Source of the DNA: Desulfuromonadales bacterium
GTDB lineage: Bacteria > Desulfobacterota > Desulfuromonadia > Desulfuromonadales > BM103
Direction: 5' to 3'
DNA: 64,000 nt
NCBI GenBank assembly: GCA_014860225.1
Contig: JACZKE010000009.1
Coordinates: 1 to 64,000, forward strand
The position numbers and the translations under genes are program-made. The number at the start of each line of letters is the position of its first letter. Within the stretch, counting starts at the first letter, position 1. The notes under the pieces were generated by a model. It did no database searches. It was not told where the DNA came from and was given only the letters and a program-made list of their open reading frames with translations. Positions 25,233-33,465 of the stretch are shown piece by piece.

Positions 25233-27095
25233 ATGTCATTGATTATAGAGATGCTGCAGAAAAGTTGTCGGAAATATGCCAAAAAGACTGCTCTGCGTTA
25301 TAAAGTGGCCGGATGCTGGACTGAATACAGTTACGAGCAGATATGGCAGACATCCGACCATGTAGCAGCCGGGCTGTCTGAATGGGGCATTGATGCAGGG
25401 GAACGCGCTGCCCTGCTGGCACCCTCTTCTCCAGCCTGGGTTGTAACTTACTTCGGCATCATTAAAAGCAACGCCATTGTCGTACCGGTCGACAAGGATC
25501 TCAAGCAGGGAGAACTTCGTCACATCCTTTCCGACTGCGGCGCCCGCGTGCTCTTTACTGAACAGGCCTTCCTCGAAACCGTTTACGACATTGCCGAGAG
25601 CTTGCCATCCCTCGAGAAAATCGTTCTTTTAAATCATGCTCCGACTCCGGAAGGACCGCTCCCGACGCAGGCTGAGCATGCCTTGACGGAACTGGTCATG
25701 GAATGGCGCAGGCTCAGTCGTCGATACCGGATTAAAGATGCTGACGTTAAGAAATTCGAAAACCTGGCTGAAGGTTTCCAGGAATTAATCGTGCCGACAA
25801 TGATCAAACAGGATGAAGGAAAGAAGAACTTCTTTTCACGCCTGCTGCATGCCCGCGATAAGGAGCTGCCGCTCTTCGATGTAGAATCGCTGGAAGACTT
25901 CCAGAGGACCACTCCTCCCCCTCTGTTGCAGCGTCAAGAGAACGATCCAGCTGTGATTCTCTACACCTCCGGTACAACGGGACGATCCAAAGGAGCCATG
26001 TTGAGTCATGCGAACATTTCCAGCAATGTCCATTCTGCCGTGGAGCTGTTTGCACTTGACCCCAATATGCACACCCTCTCCTTCCTGCCGATCAACCATG
26101 TTTTCGAGCAAGTTGCAGGGATCATCCTGCCGCTTTCGGTGGGAGGGACCGTCTCCTTTGCTGAGAGCCTGCGTAAACTGGGCGACAACCTCGCTGAAGT
26201 CAAACCGAACTTCCTGCTCGGTGTCCCGGCTGTCTTTCGCCTGCTAGCGGATCGCATGACACGCAAAATTGAGAGCAAGAAGCTATCGAAAGCCCTTTAC
26301 ACCTTCGGCCCGACCCGACCGTTGGTTACCAGAAAAATCCGGGAAGCCTTTGGAGGCAACCCGGTGTTTATAAGCGGCGGAGCAGCTCTCGACCCGGTCA
26401 TCGCATCCAAACTTATGGATCTGGGACTCAATGTTTACCAGGGCTACGGCATTACAGAGACATCGCCGGTCATCGCAGTGGAAACCCCCGAGATGAAGCG
26501 GCTCGGCACAGTCGGTAAACCGATACCGGGTGTCGAGGTTAAAATTCACGAACCGAATTCTGAAGGCGTTGGCGAAATCTGGGCCAAAGGGCCAAACATC
26601 ATGCTCGGCTATTACAACGATCACGAGGCCACCGATGAGGCCATCACCGATGGCTGGTACCATACCGGTGACCTGGGATGCATCGAAGCCGACGGCTACC
26701 TGGTGATCTGTGGGCGGCTCAAGAACCTGATTGTTACGGCAAACGGCAAGAACGTCTACCCGGAAGAAGTAGAAAACGAAATTTTGAACAGTCAATTTGT
26801 TGCAGAAATAATGGTTTATGGTCATAAAGTTGATCATACTTCTGAGGAAGTTTACGCTATCATCTACCCGGACCAGGATGCACTTGATGAATATGCTGAA
26901 GAGCTTGGTTCGGCTCCCTTTGAGCCACGGGAAATCGAGAATCTGATTCGCAAGGAGGTTTTGGAGCGCGGCAAGAACCTGGCCGACTACAAAAGAATCA
27001 AGCGCTTCACTCTGCGCGACATTGAATTCCCTAAAACCACAACGCGCAAAATCAAGCGTTTTGTCGTGGAGGCGGATATCGATGCGGAGGCCTAG
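25233..27095 (+). CDS. AMP-binding long-chain acyl-CoA synthetase family protein
   Basis: 620 residues of the ANL superfamily. It should activate a carboxylic (fatty) acid to acyl-AMP and then acyl-CoA. The P-loop YTSGTTGRSKGAML, GYGITETSPV, the D of YHTGDLG, GRLKNLIVTANGKNVYP and the C-terminal catalytic lysine region TTRKIKRF are all present. The length and the long insertion at residues about 150-215 resemble long-chain (FadD15-like) enzymes. AGGGAG precedes the start. The dispersed element at 27103 begins 8 bp after its stop. Confidence 0.92.
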   Translation: MSLIIEMLQKSCRKYAKKTALRYKVAGCWTEYSYEQIWQTSDHVAAGLSEWGIDAGERAALLAPSSPAWVVTYFGIIKSNAIVVPVDKDLKQGELRHILSDCGARVLFTEQAFLETVYDIAESLPSLEKIVLLNHAPTPEGPLPTQAEHALTELVMEWRRLSRRYRIKDADVKKFENLAEGFQELIVPTMIKQDEGKKNFFSRLLHARDKELPLFDVESLEDFQRTTPPPLLQRQENDPAVILYTSGTTGRSKGAMLSHANISSNVHSAVELFALDPNMHTLSFLPINHVFEQVAGIILPLSVGGTVSFAESLRKLGDNLAEVKPNFLLGVPAVFRLLADRMTRKIESKKLSKALYTFGPTRPLVTRKIREAFGGNPVFISGGAALDPVIASKLMDLGLNVYQGYGITETSPVIAVETPEMKRLGTVGKPIPGVEVKIHEPNSEGVGEIWAKGPNIMLGYYNDHEATDEAITDGWYHTGDLGCIEADGYLVICGRLKNLIVTANGKNVYPEEVENEILNSQFVAEIMVYGHKVDHTSEEVYAIIYPDQDALDEYAEELGSAPFEPREIENLIRKEVLERGKNLADYKRIKRFTLRDIEFPKTTTRKIKRFVVEADIDAEA

Positions 27096-27102
27096 GAGAC
27101 TA

Positions 27103-27249
27103 TCGGACTATACGGACCGAAGCGAAAATTTGGATGTTTGAGAACAGATTTTAGCTCATTTGCAGGTTCATAGCCGTAGCTATGGACCAAAAAGGAGCTG
27201 AAATATGGGCCGAACTGCCAAATTTGCAGCCGGTTCATGGATAGTCCGA
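27103..27249. repeat. Dispersed intergenic element A, full copy 1 (147 bp)
   Basis: Bounded by TCGGACTAT (27103-27111) and its exact inverse ATAGTCCGA (27241-27249). Nested inside are AAAATTTGG/CCAAATTT, TTTTAGCTC/GAGCTGAAA and the central GGTTCATAGC-CGTA-GCTATGGACC, so the element can fold as one long hairpin. A second full copy is at 49743-49891 and right-end fragments are at 32645-32677 and 38716-38748. It carries no reading frame. Confidence 0.85.
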
Positions 27250-27266
27250 CAGCCTCCGAGTACCCT

Positions 27267-27300
27267 GTAAAAAACGTCGACAGGATTAATTGTCGACGTT
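27267..27300 (-). terminator. Terminator of the ferredoxin gene
   Basis: A perfect 10-bp stem AACGTCGACA (27273-27282) with TGTCGACGTT (27291-27300), 8-nt loop. On the minus strand it is followed by T-rich sequence (TTTTTTACAGG), 60 bp past the ferredoxin stop. Confidence 0.75.
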
Positions 27301-27359
27301 ACGGCACATGTCTCACTAAAAGTGGCTGCTCCCCGGTTCAAGGCAAACGAAGAAATTAT

Positions 27360-27542
27360 TCAGGCTTCTTCTACAATATTGATAGCGTCATGCGGGCAGG
27401 CGGGAATGCAGAGACCATCCAGGTCACACCTGTCATGATCAACGACAGCTTTGCCATCGATGAGTTGCAATGCACGGTGCGGGCAGACCTTGACGCACTC
27501 ACCTGAGCCCTGACACTTGTCTCTGTCGACATAAATCTTCAT
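27360..27542 (-). CDS. Small ferredoxin with two incomplete 4Fe-4S motifs
   Basis: 60 residues from the ATG at 27542, with GAGGAG just upstream (a GTG two codons earlier is also in frame). Two ferredoxin half-motifs are present, Cys10/Cys16/Cys20-Pro and Cys39/Cys45/Cys49-Pro. In both, the second cysteine of CxxCxxCxxxCP is replaced, by Ser13 and Asp42. It could carry 3Fe-4S clusters or an Asp-ligated 4Fe-4S cluster, as known for some archaeal ferredoxins. An electron carrier; partner unknown. Confidence 0.85.
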   Translation of the reverse strand: MKIYVDRDKCQGSGECVKVCPHRALQLIDGKAVVDHDRCDLDGLCIPACPHDAINIVEEA

Positions 27543-27713
27543 TATCACTCCTCTGGGTCGGATTTAAACAAACTCTTCTTTATCTATAACCTGAATCCGT
27601 GGGTTTGATTTGGTTCTGCCTTTTCAAGCCATTTTGCAGACCCCAGCAGGTGAGGCGTGAGGCATAAGGGATGAGGCGTAAATCTTCAGGCGAAAACCGG
27701 GCCTTTGGTTATT

Positions 27714-27750
27714 CTCCTCACTCTTCACCCTTCACCCTTCACTCCTCACG
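27714..27750. repeat. CTTCACC-type tandem low-complexity tract
   Basis: Tandem CTCAC/CTTCACCC units fill this stretch, and GGTGAGGCGTGAGGC at 27649-27663 is roughly their inverse. The rest of 27543-27778 has no gene. Such tracts are probably degenerate repeats; no function is assigned. Confidence 0.4.
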
Positions 27751-27778
27751 GATTCAGGGGTTATAAACCGATAAGTGT

Positions 27779-28477
27779 TTATGTGCCGAAACACCGTCTT
27801 AACGCGACGCCAACCGGATCGGGAATGTTGACAAATTCGACTCCGAAACCGGGCGGATAGTTTTCCTTGATGCTCTCGTTTTGTGTGTTGGCCCAGGCGA
27901 TACGTCCGTGGATTTCAATACGGGTCTGCTGTTCATCCGGCAGAGAAAAGTTCAACAGCAGGTTTTCATCTTTTTGCCAGGCAGATTGGCAGACCAGAAA
28001 CATACCACCGCTGCTGACATCAATGCAATGCCCCTGCAGTCGTCGTCCCCGGCAGGTAAAACCCACAGGACCCTGGTATGCTTGACGCGATTCGCGGCGG
28101 TCAATACTCACCAGGAAGCGATGACCAGCGGTTAGAAAACCTCGCCGGCCGAGCGGTTTCGATAGATAGCCATCACCCCCTGCAGCACGGGCATCCTGCT
28201 CATTGGTTGCAGAAGCCTGGTCACCAATCAAAACGATGGGAATGACCTGAAGCTTCTGCTCAGACTTAAAAGCTCGGCAACAGGAGAGTCCGTTCATTCC
28301 TGGCATGTCAATGTCCATAAAAATCAGACTGGGACAATGTTCTCTGGCTACCGCTATCGCCTCTTCCCCGGATGATGCAGTCAGAATGGCTGCCGGAGTA
28401 TTTCGCAGAAATTGTTTTTCCAGCTCCAGAAAAAATCTGGAGTCGTCAACAAGAAGGATGCAGAGGGGGGTTCCCAT
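27779..28477 (-). CDS. Response-regulator receiver plus PilZ domain protein
   Basis: 232 residues. The receiver domain (1-115) has Asp11/Asp12, the phospho-acceptor Asp55 in FMDIDMPG and the lysine of YLSKPLG. The PilZ domain (about 125-225) has RRESR and DVSSGG, the two halves of the cyclic-di-GMP site. It should couple phosphorylation with c-di-GMP binding. I use the ATG at 28477; an in-frame TTG at 28489 overlaps the stop of the upstream hydrolase gene, so the two are coupled either way. No kinase is nearby. Confidence 0.88.
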   Translation of the reverse strand: MGTPLCILLVDDSRFFLELEKQFLRNTPAAILTASSGEEAIAVAREHCPSLIFMDIDMPGMNGLSCCRAFKSEQKLQVIPIVLIGDQASATNEQDARAAGGDGYLSKPLGRRGFLTAGHRFLVSIDRRESRQAYQGPVGFTCRGRRLQGHCIDVSSGGMFLVCQSAWQKDENLLLNFSLPDEQQTRIEIHGRIAWANTQNESIKENYPPGFGVEFVNIPDPVGVALRRCFGT

Positions 28478-28481
28478 GGAG

Positions 28482-29321
28482 TCATTCAACCTTCACTGAC
28501 GTGCCGACGTTGGCAAAGAAGACCTTATTGGGGAAACGGGCATACAGCTGGGCCGAGCGGATCTGACCGGTGCAGTGAGATACACCAAGGCGATCAAAAT
28601 CCAGATGCATCAGGTAGTCCAGGGTCGCGGCAAACTGTTCATCGCCGGCCGGTCCCAGGTGGGTTCCACCGATAATCGCGTGAATACGCCGACCACCTGG
28701 TTGGTTGCGAAAAAACTCGACCGTATTGATCAAACCGGCATGCGCGCACCCCAGCAGAACGACCAGGCCTTTTGACGTTTCGATGGCGAGCGCGGCATCA
28801 TCAGGGAAGTCATCCATCGCCCACCCTTTGCCATCCACGGACCGTCGAACGAGATGCGGATCACCGACCTCCAGTGGGGCAAGTCGAGGGATCGCACCGC
28901 TGAAATAGAGCCCCGGAGCCAGCTTTGTCAACGTATCCAGAAAATTAAATCTGGCACCGGCAGACTCCAGATCGTCACGGCTGTACGTCAGGCTGATATT
29001 TCGCTGTTCATGCTGCCCATGCCAGAAACGTTCATTAAATATCTGTGAATGTGCATAAACCGGGCGTGACCCCACTACATTGAGCAGCGGCAGTAATCCC
29101 CCACAGTGATCGTAGTGGCCATGGCTCAGGATGATGCCATCGATTTTTTGCACATCGTGGCCAAGAGCAGCCAGATTCGCCAGAAGCGTTTTGCCACTTC
29201 CGGTATCGAAGAGCCACGTACCGGTGGGTATCTGTACCAGGCAGGCAAAGCCGTGCTCACCGCATGCAGAGATCGGTCGACCAACTGTATTTTCACAAAC
29301 TATGGCAAGGTGCAGGCTCAT
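28482..29321 (-). CDS. MBL-fold metallo-hydrolase, COG1237-like
   Basis: About 279 residues from the ATG at 29321 (MSLHLAIVCENTVG). The metallo-beta-lactamase metal motif HGHYDHCGG is complete, with later ligand motifs GCAHAGLINTV and GGTHL and a C-terminal SHCTG. The arrangement resembles the COG1237 group related to the dihydropterin ribofuranosyl-aminobenzene phosphate synthase of methanogens. Substrate unknown. It overlaps or abuts the receiver-PilZ gene downstream and is divergent from yhbY. Confidence 0.85.
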   Translation of the reverse strand: MSLHLAIVCENTVGRPISACGEHGFACLVQIPTGTWLFDTGSGKTLLANLAALGHDVQKIDGIILSHGHYDHCGGLLPLLNVVGSRPVYAHSQIFNERFWHGQHEQRNISLTYSRDDLESAGARFNFLDTLTKLAPGLYFSGAIPRLAPLEVGDPHLVRRSVDGKGWAMDDFPDDAALAIETSKGLVVLLGCAHAGLINTVEFFRNQPGGRRIHAIIGGTHLGPAGDEQFAATLDYLMHLDFDRLGVSHCTGQIRSAQLYARFPNKVFFANVGTSVKVE

Positions 29322-29376
29322 GGCAGACAATATTAAGCTCTTTCCAGAAACAGGCTTCCACATAATCAAGCGAGGG

Positions 29377-29385
29377 TGCTATAAT
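29377..29385 (+). promoter_or_regulatory. Extended -10 promoter of yhbY
   Basis: TGC-TATAAT (-10 at 29380-29385) is a consensus extended -10 element, 37 bp before the yhbY ATG. No good -35 is present, which extended -10 promoters tolerate. Confidence 0.55.
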
Positions 29386-29422
29386 GCCGCACACACAGAA
29401 ACCCTAAAGGAACAGAAAACAT

Positions 29423-29734
29423 ATGTCAGAACTTCCCAAAACATTACAACTGACCGGCAAGCAGAACCGGTTTTTGCGCGGTCAGGCACATGGACTGCGG
29501 CCCTTCGTCATGGTCGGCAAACAACACCTCAGCGAAGAAGTCGTCAAAGCTACTCACGAAGCCCTGGAGGCGCATGAACTCATCAAGGTGAGGATTCAGG
29601 AGGGCTGCCTGACCGATCGCAAGACGGTCGCTTCCGAGCTTGCCGGTGAAACCGGTTCCGCCGTAGTGCAAATCCTCGGCAATACATTCCTGCTGTACCG
29701 CCCGAGCGACGACAAACTCATCACCCTGCCCTGA
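29423..29734 (+). CDS. yhbY: CRM-domain RNA-binding protein YhbY
   Basis: 103 residues, one CRM domain. YhbY associates with pre-50S ribosomal particles. The family pattern is clear: L.GKQ..FLRGQAHGLRPFVMVGKQHLSEEVVKAT, ALEAHELIKVRI and the G.T.FLYRPS ending. AAAGGAAC precedes the ATG. It converges with dgt, with only 13 bp between the stops. Confidence 0.93.
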   Translation: MSELPKTLQLTGKQNRFLRGQAHGLRPFVMVGKQHLSEEVVKATHEALEAHELIKVRIQEGCLTDRKTVASELAGETGSAVVQILGNTFLLYRPSDDKLITLP

Positions 29735-29747
29735 CCATACAAGACCG

Positions 29748-30881
29748 TTAAACCCTCTCATATGGCTCAAACAGCCGTTTGTATTCATCGAGTGCATAAC
29801 GGTCGGTCATGCCGGCAATGTAGTCGCAGACAACCCGTTCCCGACCATACAGCTCATACTTGTCCTGGTAACTCGTTGGCAGCAAAGTCGGGTTCTGCAG
29901 GTAATTCTCGAAAAGCATGATCAAGAAGCGCTCTGCTTTAATGCGCATGCGCTCAACTTTGTAATGGCGGTAAAGGTTCTTGTAAAGGAACCCCTTCAAT
30001 TCACGGTTACGCGCTGCTGTACCAGTGCTGAATCTCACCAGGTTAGCACCATGCTCACGTATCTCCTGCAGTGAATGAATCCCCGCTGCATCGATATTGG
30101 TTCGTGTCTGCTCAACAAGGTCGAGGATCAAAAAACCGATCAGGTGACTGATCGTCTGCAGGATTTGACGGTCTCCTGGCAATGAAGGATACTTTTCCGA
30201 CACCCTGGTGTAAGTTTCGGCCCAGAGATCAACGCCCATAAGTGCCTTCAGATCCAGATAACCGGCCTTGAGGCCGTCATCGATGTCATGGTTGTTATAG
30301 GCAATCTCGTCAGCCAGGTCGATAATCTGTGCCTCCAGGGTTGGTCGCAGCCCCGGACAGTACTCTTCAAAACCTGATCCACTCGGAATATCATAATCGG
30401 AGGAGTGCTTGATTATCCCCTCACGGGCTTCCCAACTCAGATTCAGACCGTTGAAATCCGGATAGCGCTCCTCCAGGATTTCGACGATGCGCAGCGACTG
30501 GCGATTATGTTCAAAGCCGCCGTAGGGAGTCATCAGGCGATTCAGAACCTCTTCGCCCGTATGCCCGAATGGCGTATGCCCGAGATCATGCGACAGGGCC
30601 AGGGTTTCAACCAGGTCTTCATTCAGTCGCAAACGTCGGGCGATTCCACGACCGATCTGAGCAACTTCCAGAGAATGGGTCAAACGGGTGCGGTAATAAT
30701 CACCTTCATGATTGACAAAGACCTGGGTTTTGTACTCGAGCCTCCGGAAGGCAGCACAATGGATAATTCTGTCGCGATCACGTTCATAGGCAGGGCGATC
30801 ATCCTTGTAAACCTCGCTATACCTGCGACCACGTGACGTTTCGCTCTGTGCGGCATATTCTGCCAGGTGCAGTCGTTCCAT
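29748..30881 (-). CDS. dgt: dGTP triphosphohydrolase-like protein
   Basis: 377 residues from the ATG at 30881, chosen because GGAGG lies 4 nt upstream. An HD-domain enzyme that removes triphosphate from dNTPs. The HD metal motif is RLTHSLEV...LSHDLGHTPFGHTGE, and the N-terminal FRRLEYKTQVF is typical of the Dgt type 2 family. The upstream 345-bp gap contains repeat family B. Confidence 0.93.
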   Translation of the reverse strand: MERLHLAEYAAQSETSRGRRYSEVYKDDRPAYERDRDRIIHCAAFRRLEYKTQVFVNHEGDYYRTRLTHSLEVAQIGRGIARRLRLNEDLVETLALSHDLGHTPFGHTGEEVLNRLMTPYGGFEHNRQSLRIVEILEERYPDFNGLNLSWEAREGIIKHSSDYDIPSGSGFEEYCPGLRPTLEAQIIDLADEIAYNNHDIDDGLKAGYLDLKALMGVDLWAETYTRVSEKYPSLPGDRQILQTISHLIGFLILDLVEQTRTNIDAAGIHSLQEIREHGANLVRFSTGTAARNRELKGFLYKNLYRHYKVERMRIKAERFLIMLFENYLQNPTLLPTSYQDKYELYGRERVVCDYIAGMTDRYALDEYKRLFEPYERV

Positions 30882-31012
30882 GTATCCTCCATTATTAACT
30901 CGTTTTCGTCTGGAAACGGCCCTTTTCCACAATCTCTGCGTCAATCGGCGGATTTGATTGTGCGGCGTAAAGTACTACGCCTCCGCTCAAATCCTTGATT
31001 TCCTTGACCTTG

Positions 31013-31080
31013 AGAAAAATTGCTCGTTTCCAGATCGAAAACTGTGCTTGTGTTGTCTGGAGCTTCCGGATGGACACTAA
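31013..31080 (+). repeat. Dispersed repeat family B, copy 2
   Basis: About 65 bp beginning AGAAAAATTGCTC and including AAAACTGTGCTTGTG and CTTCCGGATGGACA. It matches the copy at 44230-44297 with roughly nine differences. Its 3' half contains a short palindrome (TCTGGAG..TTCCGGA). It lies between dgt and rsmD; the rest of 30882-31139 shows nothing else. Confidence 0.8.
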
Positions 31081-31139
31081 CTCACATTTAAGCCATGCAA
31101 CATGCCATCTGTCAAGGCCGATTAACAACTCTCACCCGC

Positions 31140-31168
31140 TTGACCATAATAGACGATTGTGCTAGTTT
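31140..31168 (+). promoter_or_regulatory. Candidate promoter of rsmD-coaD
   Basis: TTGACC (31140-31145), 17-nt spacer, TAGTTT (31163-31168). A start near 31175 would put an 11-bp tandem repeat (31174-31201) in the leader before the rsmD ATG at 31227. Confidence 0.4.
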
Positions 31169-31173
31169 TTTTC

Positions 31174-31201
31174 GCACTTTACATGCACTTTACATGCACT
31201 T
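31174..31201 (+). repeat. 11-bp tandem repeat before rsmD
   Basis: GCACTTTACAT occurs twice in tandem (31174-31184 and 31185-31195) followed by a partial third copy. It lies just upstream of the rsmD ribosome site and may vary in copy number. Confidence 0.6.
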
Positions 31202-31226
31202 GGCAGGGCTTCTCAGGGGTAAACTT

Positions 31227-31775
31227 ATGCGGGTGATTGCCGGCACTTCACGAGGCAGGCGTCTGACGGAATTCGATGGCCACGATGTCCGACCGACACC
31301 GGACCGGGTTCGCGAGGCACTCTTCAACATTCTGCGCAGCAGGCTGGGGGACTTTGCCGGTCTCAGGGTCCTTGACCTGTTTGCCGGATCAGGAGCCTTG
31401 GCGATAGAAGCGTTAAGTCGTGGGGCGACCTCGGCCTGTCTAGTGGAAAAGACGCCGGCTGCAGCCAAAATCATTCGTGAAAACCTCAACCGCTGTAATT
31501 TATCTGACCAGGCAAAACTTATAATCCTGGATGCATGGAAGGCCCTGCCCGGATTCGCCTCAAGATCATTTGACCTGGTTTTTCTCGACCCTCCTTACGG
31601 TCAGGAGATGGTTGAACGCGCCCTTATCGAAGTCGACAGACTGGAGCTTCTCAGCAAAGAAGGAATTGTCTGTGCAGAAACGGCCGCAGATGAGATATTA
31701 CCTGAGTCTATCGGACAACTCCGGCGTATTGACCAACGACGTTACGGCACAATTTTGATAAACTTTTATTCCTGA
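31227..31775 (+). CDS. rsmD: 16S rRNA (guanine-966-N2)-methyltransferase RsmD
   Basis: 182 residues from the ATG at 31227, with AGGGG 8 nt upstream. It methylates G966 of 16S rRNA using S-adenosylmethionine. The N-terminal IAGTSRGR.L and RPTPDRVREALFNIL, the SAM site VLDLFAGSGALAIEALSRG and the catalytic DPPY (121-124) are intact. It forms a unit with coaD 12 bp downstream, a common pair. Confidence 0.95.
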   Translation: MRVIAGTSRGRRLTEFDGHDVRPTPDRVREALFNILRSRLGDFAGLRVLDLFAGSGALAIEALSRGATSACLVEKTPAAAKIIRENLNRCNLSDQAKLIILDAWKALPGFASRSFDLVFLDPPYGQEMVERALIEVDRLELLSKEGIVCAETAADEILPESIGQLRRIDQRRYGTILINFYS

Positions 31776-31787
31776 AAAGGGGCGGAC

Positions 31788-32285
31788 ATGAACAAGCAGA
31801 TTGCCATCTATCCCGGTTCTTTTGATCCGATCACCTACGGACATCTCGACATCATCGAACGCGGACTTGAAGTCTTTGGTCAAATCATCATTGCTGTCGC
31901 ACGCAATTCCGAGAAAAAGAGTCTATTCTCCACTGCGGAGCGTATCAGTCTTATCAAAGAGGCACTCGGCAGTAATGAGCGCGTTTCAGTTGAAACCTTC
32001 GATGGCCTGTTGGTTGATTACGTGGTGTCCAGAGGGTCCAGAGTCATCCTGCGTGGTTTACGGGCGGTCTCCGATTTTGAATACGAGTTCCAGATCGCTC
32101 AGATGAACCATAACCTCAAAAGCGAAGTCGAGACCCTCTTTATGATGACCTCGGTGCCTTACGGCTACCTCAGCTCTTCAATCGTTAAGGAGGTCGCAGG
32201 ACTGCAGGGTCCTGTTGAAAGCCTGGTGCCGCCAGTGATCGCAAAAGCGCTGGCCGAAAAGTTCGGTAAACCAAAGACAAACTGA
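31788..32285 (+). CDS. coaD: Phosphopantetheine adenylyltransferase
   Basis: 165 residues. It adds AMP to 4'-phosphopantetheine, the penultimate step of coenzyme A synthesis. YPGSFDPITYGHLDII (the HxGH-type nucleotidyl-transfer motif), RGLRAVSDFEYEFQ and the YGYLSSSIVKEVA segment are all standard. It lies between rsmD and a DUF1858 gene, all on the plus strand with short gaps. Confidence 0.96.
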   Translation: MNKQIAIYPGSFDPITYGHLDIIERGLEVFGQIIIAVARNSEKKSLFSTAERISLIKEALGSNERVSVETFDGLLVDYVVSRGSRVILRGLRAVSDFEYEFQIAQMNHNLKSEVETLFMMTSVPYGYLSSSIVKEVAGLQGPVESLVPPVIAKALAEKFGKPKTN

Positions 32286-32295
32286 AGGAGGCTTT

Positions 32296-32508
32296 ATGAT
32301 TACACGAGATATGACCATTGCTGAAATCATCGCCATCTACCCGCAAACCATGCAGGTCTTTCGTTCCTTCGGTCTCGATTGCATGGAATGTCAGATTGCT
32401 GACTATGAAGAAGTCGAACACGGCGCCGGCGTGCATAATGTCGACATCGAACAACTGCTCAAGGCGCTAAATTCGACAATAACCGGTAGCCAGGAAACGG
32501 CCTTATAA
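32296..32508 (+). CDS. DUF1858 domain protein (second copy)
   Basis: 70 residues. ITRDMTIAEIIAIYPQTMQVFRSFGLDCMECQIADYEEVEHGA gives the same helix with an embedded CxxC as the paralogue at 8451-8648. GGAGG lies just before the ATG. Its position 10 bp after coaD suggests co-transcription, and a strong terminator follows. Probably a thiol-redox or metal-binding accessory protein; unproven. Confidence 0.85.
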   Translation: MITRDMTIAEIIAIYPQTMQVFRSFGLDCMECQIADYEEVEHGAGVHNVDIEQLLKALNSTITGSQETAL

Positions 32509-32600
32509 CAAACCAAATCAACAGGACTCAGAAAAATACCTGTTCGAAATCCTACAGGTTGCAGGGTACCAGGTCTCGCTGCCATTCCTCGCAAAGAAAA

Positions 32601-32625
32601 AGGGACGGATTGACCGTCCCTTTTT
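32601..32625 (+). terminator. Bidirectional terminator between the DUF1858 gene and the barrel gene
   Basis: AGGGACGG (32601-32608), 5-nt loop, CCGTCCCT (32614-32621), then T to 32625. A run of A precedes the stem, so it can also work for the minus-strand gene. Confidence 0.8.
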
Positions 32626-32644
32626 AGTCGATATTCAAACAACC

Positions 32645-32677
32645 GGATTTGCAGCCGGATCAAGGATCGTCCGACAG
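32645..32677. repeat. Right-end fragment of dispersed element A
   Basis: GGATTTGCAGCCGG-ATCAAGGATCG-TCCGACAG matches the last 33 bases of the full copy ending near 27251 with a few changes. No left part is present. It abuts the stop of the barrel gene at 32682. Confidence 0.7.
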
Positions 32678-32681
32678 ACTT

Positions 32682-33377
32682 CTAGCCACCGAACTGGAAC
32701 GTCAGACCCAGCATGGCGCTCAAGTGATGACGCCAGTCTGAATCATCGTGAGACTCAAAATCATCGCTGCTGCGATAATCAAGGATATGTCGCACATCTA
32801 CGCGCAAAGCTGTATTTTGATTAATGGCATATTTGACCCCGCCACCCCACAGGCCCGCATAATCTTCGTCATTATGGCTTACGCCTTCAATATCATAGAT
32901 AATGACTCCGGCACCAGCAGCCAGATATGGACTCAGCCTTTGATCTGGCTGGAAATGATAGAGTGCGCTGACGCCGATAGTCCATATTTCAACATCCGGG
33001 TTACTGCCCTGGTCGAGATCGGTCTCGGTTGACGTGTAACGAACGTCGGTTTCGATCGCCCAATTACAAGACAGGTTGTATCCGACAGCCAGGCCGTAGG
33101 ACACATTATCTTCCAGTTGTAGACCACCATCGATCAGATGGTAACCAACCATGGGCGTCAACGTCCATGACTGCGGACAGTTCCGGCTTTGAAATGTTGT
33201 CGTGGGGACAGAATCCGTTCTGTCTGAGAATTGCGGATTGGTGCAGGTAGGTGGTTCGATGTAGCCGGGATAATCGCGATAAACCTTAGCCAGTTCCACT
33301 TCCCCAGCCATAGCAAACGGAACAAAGATTAAGCAAAAGACAACGACGAGGGCGACACGGCATGCAAGATGATACAT
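32682..33377 (-). CDS. Outer-membrane beta-barrel protein (OmpA N-domain-like)
   Basis: 231 residues. A signal peptide (1-24, ending AMA-GE) is followed by a region with three Cys, then about eight amphipathic strands such as WTLTPMVGYHLI, YGLAVGYNL, WAIETDVRYTS, WTIGVSALYHF, LSPYLAAGAGVI and LSAMLGLTFQFGG. The pattern fits an 8-stranded OMP_b-brl barrel. There is no C-terminal OmpA peptidoglycan domain. AGGAGG precedes the ATG. Function unknown. Confidence 0.8.
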   Translation of the reverse strand: MYHLACRVALVVVFCLIFVPFAMAGEVELAKVYRDYPGYIEPPTCTNPQFSDRTDSVPTTTFQSRNCPQSWTLTPMVGYHLIDGGLQLEDNVSYGLAVGYNLSCNWAIETDVRYTSTETDLDQGSNPDVEIWTIGVSALYHFQPDQRLSPYLAAGAGVIIYDIEGVSHNDEDYAGLWGGGVKYAINQNTALRVDVRHILDYRSSDDFESHDDSDWRHHLSAMLGLTFQFGG

Positions 33378-33465
33378 ACGAAGACCTCCTGAAAAAATAA
33401 TTAAAAATCATTACAACAAGATTGCCGAAAAAACCGAAAAAAGCAAGAGCTTAGAGCTGAAACAA

